Shown here piece after piece: positions 1 to 5,148 of a stretch of DNA of 5,148 nt. Numbering within the stretch: the stretch's first letter is position 1; each line of letters begins with the position of its first letter. The notes beneath the pieces are model-generated. The model saw only the letters and a program-made list of their open reading frames with translations. It made no database searches and was not told where the DNA came from. The DNA is from Desulfocurvus sp. (GTDB taxonomy: Bacteria; Desulfobacterota; Desulfovibrionia; Desulfovibrionales; Desulfovibrionaceae): the NCBI RefSeq assembly GCF_023230885.1, contig NZ_JALNWM010000227.1, positions 1-5,148 of the forward strand. The letters run 5' to 3'. The position numbers were made by a program, and so were the translations under genes.

Positions 1-251
1 ATCTTCCTGCGCCGGAACCAGGGGAGGCCGTCGCCGGGCGGGGGCTCCAGGGCGACAGGGGCGGCGGGCTCCTCCTCGGGCTGCTCCTCCTCCTCTTCCT
101 CTTCGTCCTCGTCGAGGAAGGGGGCGTCCTCAAGGTCCAGTTCGACCTTCTGCTGCTCCCTGGGGAGCCCGGCGGCCAGCTCCTCGACATCGAGCTCGGC
201 CTTGGCGGCGTCGCCGTCAAAGCCGTCTGCGATGCTGTCGCCGGGAACCAT
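1..251 (-). CDS. Acidic N-terminus of a probable FliL-like flagellar protein (partial, runs off left edge)
   Basis: An open frame starts at ATG 251-249 and stays open to the window edge (83 codons plus 2 nt). A good Shine-Dalgarno (GGAGG, minus strand of 257-261) sits 5 nt upstream and supports this start. The visible part is a soluble, disordered-looking tail. It holds two similar short segments (KAELDVEE at residues 17-24 and KVELDLED at 35-42), an unbroken run of ten acidic residues at 47-56, a Pro/Ala/Glu stretch, and then W78-F79 followed by RRRK at 80-83 as the sequence ends. An aromatic-basic patch at this point is what one expects just before a membrane helix, with the acidic tail in the cytoplasm. 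FliL, the stator-associated basal-body protein, has that layout (short cytoplasmic tail, one membrane helix, periplasmic domain), and the flagellar operon position fits. The FliL domain itself is outside the window, so the name is inference; another membrane-anchored flagellar protein is possible. Confidence 0.6.
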   Translation of the reverse strand, partial: MVPGDSIADGFDGDAAKAELDVEELAAGLPREQQKVELDLEDAPFLDEDEEEEEEEQPEEEPAAPVALEPPPGDGLPWFRRRK

Positions 252-256
252 GAGGA

Positions 257-261
257 CCTCC
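257..261 (-). promoter_or_regulatory. Ribosome binding site of the FliL-like gene
   Basis: The minus strand reads GGAGG followed by five bases and ATG. This is the strongest Shine-Dalgarno match seen in the window. It fixes the start of the partial gene at 251, which is otherwise recognised only by its open frame. Confidence 0.7.
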
Positions 262-264
262 GCT

Positions 265-281
265 GCGCAAGGCGCCTGCGC
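265..281 (-). other. GC-rich hairpin in the cheY to FliL-like gap
   Basis: The minus strand reads GCGCAGGCGCCTTGCGC. GCGCAGG can pair with CTTGCGC (seven pairs, one G-T) around a CGC loop. It begins 6 nt after the cheY stop and ends 3 nt before the GGAGG of the next gene. No T-run follows, so it is not a standard intrinsic terminator. It might affect mRNA processing or translation of the downstream gene, but short GC palindromes are common at this base composition. Confidence 0.35.
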
Positions 282-287
282 GGGGCG

Positions 288-674
288 CTACTTGCGTTCG
301 AAGATCTTGTCGATCTTCTGGGAGAGGGTCTCGGCGGTGAAGGGCTTGACGATGTAGTTGGAGACCTTGGCCTGGACCGCCTCGATGATGTTCTCCTGCA
401 AGCCCTCGGCGGTGACCATCAAAAACGGGATGTGCTGGAACTCCTCGCTGGCCCGGACCTTGCGGAGTAGGTCGATGCCCGGCATCTCGGGCATGTTCCA
501 GTCGGACACGATGAAGTCGATCTTGTCCTTGTTGAGGATTTCCCAGGCGGTGCTCCCGTCGTCGGCTTCGACGATATTGTTGAAACCGAGCTGGCGCAGG
601 ATGTTTTTGATGATCCGGCGCATGGTCGAAAAGTCGTCCACGACGAGTACCCGCATGTTCTTGTCGTAAGCCAT
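288..674 (-). CDS. cheY: Chemotaxis response regulator CheY
   Basis: Single receiver domain of 128 residues that relays the chemoreceptor/CheA signal to the FliM/FliN motor switch in the cytoplasm. The sequence is strikingly like enterobacterial CheY: it has LVVDDFSTMRR, LGFNN, SDWNMP, LMVTAE, ENII and VKPFTA blocks. The acidic pocket is D13 and D14, the phosphorylated aspartate is D58, the switch residues are T88 and Y107, and the conserved lysine is K110. There is no output domain. The start ATG (674-672) has GGGAGA at 681-686, 6 nt upstream. It begins 15 nt after the fliA stop, so it is probably co-transcribed with the flagellar genes rather than with a cheA cluster; no CheA, CheW or CheZ is seen here. 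Alpha-4/beta-5 surface residues differ from E. coli (AKVSNY at 102-107). The motor-directed role is confident from family likeness; the direction of its effect on rotation cannot be read from sequence. Confidence 0.96.
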   Translation of the reverse strand: MAYDKNMRVLVVDDFSTMRRIIKNILRQLGFNNIVEADDGSTAWEILNKDKIDFIVSDWNMPEMPGIDLLRKVRASEEFQHIPFLMVTAEGLQENIIEAVQAKVSNYIVKPFTAETLSQKIDKIFERK

Positions 675-689
675 GAAAAGTCTCCCGCT

Positions 690-1478
690 CTAATCAAGGC
701 CGTATGCGGCCCGGAATTTGTGTCGCAGTTTCCTGAGGGCCTGGGAGTGGAGCTGGGAAACCCGCCCCTCGGTGATGCCCATGACCTCCGCAGTTTCCCG
801 CATGTTCAACTCGTCGCTGTAATAGAGGGATAATACCAGTTTCTCCCGGAGGGTCAACTCGTCTATCAGCTTGGCGATTTTGTCAACAACATCCTGCATG
901 GCCGCCGAGCGGTAGGGTTCGTTGTCGTTGTGGGCCCCGTTCTCGGCGCAGAAGTGGTCCTGGATGGTTTCAAGGCTCAGGCAGAGCTGGTTTTGCAGGG
1001 CGGCCAGCCCGGACTCCACGTCCTTGCGCGACAGGCCGGTTTCGCGCATGAGCTCCTCCTGGGTGGGCTTGTGCCCGGTTTGGCGCTCCAGGGTCAGGGT
1101 GGCCTCCTCCAGCTGGCGCACCCGGGCCCGCAGCCCGCGCGAGAACCAGTCCATGCGCCGCAGCTCGTCGAGCATGGCGCCCTTGATCCGGTTCTCCGCG
1201 TAGGTCTCGAACTTGATGTTCAGCTCGGGCTTGTACTTGCGCAGGCATTCGATGAGCCCCAGGGTTCCTGCGGAGATCAGCTCGCCCAGGTCGACCTGCT
1301 GGGGCAGCTTGCCCTTCAGGCGCAGGGCCAGGATCTTCACCTTGGGGGCGAAGTGCCTGGCGATGGCGTCCTGCTCCCGGGCGTTGAACTGCGTCCACGG
1401 ACACTCCCCGGTTTCGAGGAGCTTCCACGGCTCAGTTCTGGAAGAGGAGCTTTTTCCAGAAAAACTTAATGTTTCCAT
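690..1478 (-). CDS. fliA: Flagellar sigma factor sigma-28 (FliA)
   Basis: A 262-residue alternative sigma factor that directs RNA polymerase to late flagellar and chemotaxis promoters. Region 2 lies at about 41-112 and includes DLGELISAGTLGLIE, KFETYAENRIKGAMLDELR and the MDWFSR block typical of FliA. Region 3 is at about 115-172 (RQTGHKPTQEELMRETGLS). Region 4 is at about 198-255, with the helix-turn-helix around 226-250 (NMRETAEVMGITEGRVSQ). Length and domain order are normal for the family, so it looks intact. The ATG at 1478-1476 is the only plausible start: an in-frame stop lies shortly upstream and no other start codon occurs before region 2. As a result the first 15 codons overlap the end of flhG in another frame. 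This leader is Ser-rich, encoded by AT-rich codons, and not part of the sigma fold. GGGAG lies 12 nt upstream, a rather long spacing. Its anti-sigma factor FlgM is not in the window. Confidence 0.96.
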   Translation of the reverse strand: METLSFSGKSSSSRTEPWKLLETGECPWTQFNAREQDAIARHFAPKVKILALRLKGKLPQQVDLGELISAGTLGLIECLRKYKPELNIKFETYAENRIKGAMLDELRRMDWFSRGLRARVRQLEEATLTLERQTGHKPTQEELMRETGLSRKDVESGLAALQNQLCLSLETIQDHFCAENGAHNDNEPYRSAAMQDVVDKIAKLIDELTLREKLVLSLYYSDELNMRETAEVMGITEGRVSQLHSQALRKLRHKFRAAYGLD

Positions 1479-2292
1479 CGAGCTGTGTGGCTCCCTTCCA
1501 TGAGGTTACCTTCCTGGCGACCGCCGCCAGGGCGGTGGCGGCCGGGCCCTGCGGGTCCAGCACGGCAAACGGCGTCTGGCGCACCACGGCTGCGCGCACT
1601 CCCGGGTCGAAGGGCACCACTCCCGCCAGATCCAGGGAGACGCCCGACAGGAAATGGTCGCACGCGGCGTGCAGCTTGGCGTAGACCTCGCGTGCGGCCT
1701 CGGGGGTGCGGGCCATGTTCACCAGCACCCGGAAGCGCTCCACCCCGTGCTCGGCCTTGAGCACCTTGATCAGGGCGTAGGCGTCGGTGAGCGAGGTGGG
1801 CTCGGGGGTGAGCACCAGCAGCCGCTCCTGCACCGCGAGGTTGAAATACAGGACGTTTTCGTTGATGCCCGCGCCGGTGTCCACGATGAGAAAGTCGACC
1901 CGGTCATCCATGCTGTCCATGGATTCCAGCAGGTCGAGCTTCTGCCCGGTGTGCAGTTCGAGCATCTCGCCCACGCCCGAGGCGGCGGGCAGGATGGAGA
2001 AGCCGTGGGGCGTGGGCATGAGGATGTCGGCCAGCTCCGCCCCTTCCTGGAACAGGTGGAAAAGGTTCTTTTCCGGGGTCAGGCCCAGGAGCACGTCGAC
2101 GTTGGCCAGCCCGAGATCGGCGTCGAGCAGGACCACGCGCTTGCCCGCGCGGGCCAGCAGGCAGGCGAGGTTCACGGAGATGTTGGTCTTGCCGACCCCG
2201 CCTTTGCCGGAGGTCACGGAGAGGACCTGCGGCGTGGCCTGGGCGCGTCCTGCGCGGGGGGCTGGCCTTTCCTTAGTGAGCGTATCGGCCAC
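1432..2292 (-). CDS. flhG: MinD/ParA-type ATPase FlhG (FleN), flagellar number regulator
   Basis: A 286-residue member of the MinD/SIMIBI class that limits flagellar number, working with FlhF at the cell pole. The deviant Walker A is SGKGGVGKT at 28-36 (signature lysine K30, P-loop K35), switch I is DADLGLANVD at 57-66, and switch II is VDTGAG at 137-142, so ATP binding and hydrolysis look intact. The tail GNIKFFWKKLLFQN (273-286) has the amphipathic, basic-aromatic look of the C-terminal membrane-targeting helix of FlhG/MinD. The start is GTG (2292-2290), with GAGG at 2299-2302, 6 nt upstream; the frame upstream of it offers no other nearby start. It overlaps flhF by 20 nt and fliA by 47 nt, suggesting translational coupling. 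Oddity: the N-terminal leader (residues 1-21) shows no clear DQAxxLR motif, which in characterised FlhG proteins stimulates FlhF GTPase activity. Family assignment is very secure. Confidence 0.95.
   Translation of the reverse strand: MADTLTKERPAPRAGRAQATPQVLSVTSGKGGVGKTNISVNLACLLARAGKRVVLLDADLGLANVDVLLGLTPEKNLFHLFQEGAELADILMPTPHGFSILPAASGVGEMLELHTGQKLDLLESMDSMDDRVDFLIVDTGAGINENVLYFNLAVQERLLVLTPEPTSLTDAYALIKVLKAEHGVERFRVLVNMARTPEAAREVYAKLHAACDHFLSGVSLDLAGVVPFDPGVRAAVVRQTPFAVLDPQGPAATALAAVARKVTSWKGATQLDGNIKFFWKKLLFQN
1491..1495 (-). promoter_or_regulatory. Possible ribosome binding site of fliA, inside flhG
   Basis: The minus strand reads GGAAGGGAG, then 12 bases, then the fliA ATG. The spacing is longer than the usual 5-9 nt, so the match is only fair. 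It lies within flhG coding sequence, and the fliA start would be passed over by ribosomes finishing flhG. Initiation may depend on flhG translation. Confidence 0.4.
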
Positions 2293-3361
2293 GGTTTTCC
2301 TCGATGGGGCTTTGCGGCAGCTCGTGCTTGAACAGGAGCTTCCAGAGCATGATCGCCTTGGCCGGAACCAGGGTGCCCCGCAGGCCGGACCCGAAGGACA
2401 GGGCCGACACGGGCAGGCCCGTTGCGTACGCGGCGTTGACGATATCCCCGTAGTTACAGGCTTCGTCGAGCTTCGTCCAGACGAGGGACGCCGTTTTCGG
2501 GGATTTGTAGACCCGCAGGTAGCTGGAGAGCTGCGCGCTGGCGTACAGCGGCGAGAGCACCAGGTGCACGGCCAGGTCGTCGCGCTCGGACAGGCCGAGC
2601 AGCTTCAGGTAGCCCTCCAGGGTCAGCCCCGCGCCCACGGGAGGCAGGTCCAGGAATACCTTGTCAAACTTTTGTCCGGCGGCGAGCACACCCGCCAGAT
2701 CGCGCGGGCTTGCGGCCTCGCGGAATGTGATCCCCGACAGCTCGGCGTAATGCTTGAGGAACATCCGCCCCTTGGCCTGGGCGGCGTCGGCGTTGACCAG
2801 CAGGATGCGCGCCCCGGGGCGGGCCTGCTGGCAGGCCAGGGCCATGCGCAGCAGGGTGGTGGTCTTGCCCGAGCCGCTGGGGCCGACCACGGCGTGCAGG
2901 CGCTGGGGCCAGTGGCGGGCGTCCAGGGGCGCGGCGGCGACCATGACCCCCAGGGGCGCCAGGATGGACGCCTGGCGGTCGGCCCTGAGGGCCGCGGCCA
3001 GGGCCATGACGGCGCCCTCGCCCACGCCCTCGCCCTCCAGGTGCTCCAGGGCCTGGCGCTGGCGCGGGGCCAGGGCGCCCAGGTCGAGCTGCGGGCGCAT
3101 GAGCGCCGTCAGGTGGGCCTTGATCTGGTCCCACTCGCGGTGCCATTCGCCCCAGCCCGGGGCCGGGGCCTCGTCGGGGGCCGGGGCGGCGGGCCGGGCC
3201 TTGGGCGGCTGGGAGTCCAGGGCGGCGGTGACCTCGCACCAGCTCCGGCCGCCTTCGGCGCACTTGCGGGTGGAAAGGATCACGGCGTCGCCACCCAGCT
3301 CGGCCTTGACCCGGGCCATGGCGGAGGGGGCATCCTTGGCGGTGAACGTCTTAACCTGCAT
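2273..3361 (-). CDS. flhF: Flagellar SRP-type GTPase-like protein FlhF, with divergent G2/G3/G5 motifs
   Basis: A 362-residue FlhF, the polar placement factor for flagella. The N-terminal B domain is typical (MQVKTFTAKDAPSAMARVK at 1-19, GDAVILSTR at 24-32). A Pro/Ala linker follows at 50-70, then an N-like helical region at about 72-150 and the G domain at about 150-345. The P-loop GPSGSGKTTT (160-169) and G4 TKLDE (296-300) are canonical. Other motifs are not: the DTYR position reads DAAQ (192-195), the DTAGR position reads DLPPV (238-242), and the expected TGQ loop reads FGSGLRG (323-329). Flanking alignment is good (LKHYAELSGI at 202-211 matches the usual helix after DTYR), so this is divergence rather than misframing. 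It probably binds nucleotide, but hydrolysis by the usual SRP mechanism is doubtful. The ATG has only a weak AGG four bases upstream. It lies 38 nt after flhA and overlaps flhG, its usual partner. Identity is firm; activity is inference. Confidence 0.92.
   Translation of the reverse strand: MQVKTFTAKDAPSAMARVKAELGGDAVILSTRKCAEGGRSWCEVTAALDSQPPKARPAAPAPDEAPAPGWGEWHREWDQIKAHLTALMRPQLDLGALAPRQRQALEHLEGEGVGEGAVMALAAALRADRQASILAPLGVMVAAAPLDARHWPQRLHAVVGPSGSGKTTTLLRMALACQQARPGARILLVNADAAQAKGRMFLKHYAELSGITFREAASPRDLAGVLAAGQKFDKVFLDLPPVGAGLTLEGYLKLLGLSERDDLAVHLVLSPLYASAQLSSYLRVYKSPKTASLVWTKLDEACNYGDIVNAAYATGLPVSALSFGSGLRGTLVPAKAIMLWKLLFKHELPQSPIEENRGRYAH
2299..2302 (-). promoter_or_regulatory. Ribosome binding site of flhG (decides a GTG start)
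   Basis: The minus strand reads GAGGAAAACC followed by GTG. The GAGG core is 6 nt from the GTG and lies inside the last codons of flhF. No ATG, GTG or TTG occurs in frame in the 48 nt upstream, so GTG at 2292 is the best start. Confidence 0.6.
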
Positions 3362-3373
3362 GGGGCCTGTCCG

Positions 3374-3395
3374 TGCGGTCTGTGGGTTGCGGTCT
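3374..3395. repeat. Pair of 8-bp direct repeats in the flhA-flhF gap
   Basis: TGCGGTCT (plus strand) occurs at 3374-3381 and again at 3388-3395, 14 bp apart start to start. The repeat fills much of the 38-bp gap between flhA and flhF. No recognised operator matches it. It may be a chance or slippage-derived duplication. Confidence 0.3.
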
Positions 3396-3399
3396 CAGC

Positions 3400-5148
3400 T
3401 CAGTTGCCATTGCCCGGCATGTCGACGTGGGCCAGGGTTTGCAGCTTCACGTCCGCCGGTATCTCGGCCTGGGAGATCACCGGCAGGTTCGGGATGAACC
3501 TATGCAGCAGCTGTGCCAGGTGCGGGCGAACGGCCGGGGTTGCCAGCAGCGCGGGCTGGCCGTCGGTGTTCACGGCGCGCTCGGCGGCGTCGTTGATCAG
3601 GTTGATGATCCGCTGGGCCAGGGCCGGGTCCATGGCCAGGTAGGCCCCGTGTTCGGTCTGGCGCAGGTTTTCGCTGAAGGCCTTGTCGATGCGGGGCGCC
3701 AGGGTCACGATGGGCAGGGTGCCCTTGGAGTCGAGGTAGGGCTTGATGATGGTCCGGCCCATGCGCGAGCGCACATACTCGGTGAGCTGGTCGGTGTCCT
3801 TCACCGAGCGGCCGTAGTCGCCCAGGGTTTCGACCACCGTGAGCAGGTCGCGCACGGAGATGTGCTCGCGCACCAGGTTCTGGAGCACCTTCTGCACCGC
3901 GCCCAGGTCCATGGTTCCGGGCACCAGCTCCTCCACGGCCTTGGGCGCGCGCTTGGCCAGGTTGTCCAGCAGCTCCTGCACCTCCTGGCGGCCCAGGAAC
4001 TCGTGCAGGTTGCGCTTGAAGACCTCGGTCAGGTGCGTGGCGATGACCGTGGAGGGGTCGACCACCGTGTACCCGGCGAGCATGGCCTCCTCCTTCTGGG
4101 CTTCGGGAATCCACAGCGCCGGGAGGTTGAAGGCGGGCTCCACGGTCTCGATGCCCTGGATGCGATGCTTGGCGTCGCCGGGGTCCATGGCCAGGTGGTG
4201 GTCGACCATGATCTCGCCGGTGGCCACCTGGTTGCCCTTGATGAGCACGGAATACTGCCCGGGCTTGAGCTGGAGGTTGTCGCGCAGGTGCAGCGAGGGC
4301 ACCACCACGCCCATGTCCAGGGCGAACTGGCGGCGGATGGAGCGGATGCGCGCCAGCAGGTTGCCGTCCTGCTCCTCGTCCACCAGGGGGATGAGCCCGT
4401 AGCCGACCTCCAGTTCGAGCACGTCCAGGGGCAGCAGGGTCTGAACCTCCTCGGGGGTGTCCAGGGCCTGGGGCGCCTGGGCCCTGGCGCGCGACTCCTC
4501 GCCCTGGCTCTCGCGGTGGCGGGCCGACAGGGTGGACAGGAAGTACACCAGCCCCGCCAGGGCCAGGAAGACGAGCATGGGCATGCCCGGCACCAGGGAG
4601 AAGACCACCAGGATCACGGACACGAGCTTGAGAGCCCGGGTGTGGAAGGTGAGCTGCGCCAGGAACTCCTGGCCCATGCGCGCCTCGGCCGCCGCGCGCG
4701 AGACGATGATGCCCGCGCTGGTGGAAACGATGAGCGAGGGGATGGTCGAAACCAGGCCGTCGCCGATGGTCAGCAGGGTGTAGGTCTGGGCCGCGTCGGA
4801 CCAGCTCAGGCCCTTTTGCAGGGTGCCGATGAGGATGCCGCCCACGAGGTTGATGGCCGTGATGAGGATGCCGGCCTTCACGTCGCCGGACACGAACTTG
4901 CCCGCGCCGTCCATGGCGCCGTAGAAGTCGGCCTCCTTGCGGATGGCGTGGCGGCGCGTGGTGGCTTCCTTCTCGTCGATGAGCCCGGCGTTCAGGTCGG
5001 CCTCGATGGCCATCTGCTTGCCGGGCAGGCTGTCCAGGGTGAAGCGCGCCGCCACCTCGGCGATGCGCGTGGTGCCGTTGACGATGACCATCTTGTTCAG
5101 CGCGAACAGGATGAGGAAGATGACGATGCCCACGATGTAGTTGCCGCC
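3400..5148 (-). CDS. flhA: Flagellar export-gate protein FlhA (3' part; start lies beyond right edge)
   Basis: The C-terminal 582 residues of FlhA, the inner-membrane core of the flagellar type III export gate, whose cytoplasmic domain docks chaperone-substrate complexes. The frame is open through the right edge; roughly the first 110-120 residues of a ~700-residue protein are missing, by comparison with family length. In fragment numbering, the FHIPEP-family signature RIAEVAARFTLDSLPGKQM is at 28-46, followed by DFYGAMDGAGKFVSGDVKAG at 74-93, the conserved cytoplasmic loop between membrane helices. Hydrophobic segments lie at about 4-20, 92-108, 125-150 and 170-205. A charged linker (about 208-235) leads into the cytoplasmic domain, with NLPALWIPE, GYTVVDPSTVIATHL, RDLLTVVETLGDY and PIVTLAP typical of FlhA. 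The stop is TGA at 3402-3400. The gene leads directly into flhF 38 nt later. The visible part looks complete, with no frameshift. Confidence 0.97.
   Translation of the reverse strand, partial: GGNYIVGIVIFLILFALNKMVIVNGTTRIAEVAARFTLDSLPGKQMAIEADLNAGLIDEKEATTRRHAIRKEADFYGAMDGAGKFVSGDVKAGILITAINLVGGILIGTLQKGLSWSDAAQTYTLLTIGDGLVSTIPSLIVSTSAGIIVSRAAAEARMGQEFLAQLTFHTRALKLVSVILVVFSLVPGMPMLVFLALAGLVYFLSTLSARHRESQGEESRARAQAPQALDTPEEVQTLLPLDVLELEVGYGLIPLVDEEQDGNLLARIRSIRRQFALDMGVVVPSLHLRDNLQLKPGQYSVLIKGNQVATGEIMVDHHLAMDPGDAKHRIQGIETVEPAFNLPALWIPEAQKEEAMLAGYTVVDPSTVIATHLTEVFKRNLHEFLGRQEVQELLDNLAKRAPKAVEELVPGTMDLGAVQKVLQNLVREHISVRDLLTVVETLGDYGRSVKDTDQLTEYVRSRMGRTIIKPYLDSKGTLPIVTLAPRIDKAFSENLRQTEHGAYLAMDPALAQRIINLINDAAERAVNTDGQPALLATPAVRPHLAQLLHRFIPNLPVISQAEIPADVKLQTLAHVDMPGNGN

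Noticed and set aside
675..689. Possible separate promoter for cheY downstream of fliA.
   Set aside because: The gap is 15 nt and holds only the ribosome site. I could not see a convincing sigma-70 or sigma-28 promoter pair there.
930..1469. Plus-strand open frame of 179 codons opposite fliA.
   Set aside because: Low-complexity Leu/Gln/Gly composition and complete overlap with conserved FliA domains mark it as a shadow frame.
1441..1478. The AT-rich patch at the flhG/fliA junction as a promoter or inserted foreign DNA.
   Set aside because: It is fully explained as two overlapping coding frames with a sensible FlhG tail, and no paired -35/-10 boxes or element ends are evident.
1417..2344. 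The 11-mer TGGAAGCTCCT (minus strand) occurs in early fliA (1417-1427) and near the flhF end (2334-2344), with a related copy at the flhG end (1445-1459), giving WKLL-like peptides in three proteins.
   Set aside because: Repeats of 11 bases are expected a few times by chance in about 5 kb, and the copies lie in different domain contexts. I see no support for a real duplication.
1787..3643. Very long plus-strand open frame (618 codons) antisense to flhG, flhF and the end of flhA.
   Set aside because: It runs across three well-recognised genes, is Gly/Arg/Gln/Ala-rich and shows no family features. Long antisense frames are expected in G+C-rich coding DNA.

Overview
The window is a stretch of a flagellar and chemotaxis operon. 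All genes lie on the minus strand, so transcription runs from high to low coordinates. In that order it holds the C-terminal five-sixths of flhA (export-gate protein, cut by the right edge), flhF (SRP-type GTPase-like protein), flhG/fleN (MinD-type ATPase), fliA (sigma-28), cheY (single-domain response regulator), and the first 83 codons of an acidic, probably membrane-anchored protein cut by the left edge. The last is most likely FliL-like.

Base composition is high in G+C (roughly two thirds by eye). The gene order and the type of FlhF, FlhG and FliA suggest a Gram-negative bacterium with polar flagella, most likely a Desulfovibrio-like sulfate reducer. That assignment rests on remembered gene order and protein style, not on a search.

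Packing is tight. flhA and flhF are 38 nt apart, flhF overlaps flhG by 20 nt, flhG overlaps fliA by 47 nt, fliA and cheY are 15 nt apart, and cheY and the last gene are 36 nt apart. I see no promoter or terminator inside, so this reads as part of one transcription unit. The genes work together: FlhF and FlhG set where and how many flagella are built, FlhA is the core of the export gate, FliA switches on late flagellar genes, and CheY-P acts on the motor switch.

The genes are known families. The most notable point is that FlhF keeps its P-loop and TKLD motif, while the positions of the SRP-GTPase DTYR and DTAGR motifs read DAAQ and DLPPV. The partner FlhG also lacks a recognisable N-terminal DQAxxLR activator motif. 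Together this suggests an FlhF/FlhG pair that has lost, or rebuilt, stimulated GTP hydrolysis. A second point is the flhG/fliA overlap, where an AT-rich stretch encodes both the FlhG C-terminal amphipathic tail and the start of FliA. I found no wholly new system here.
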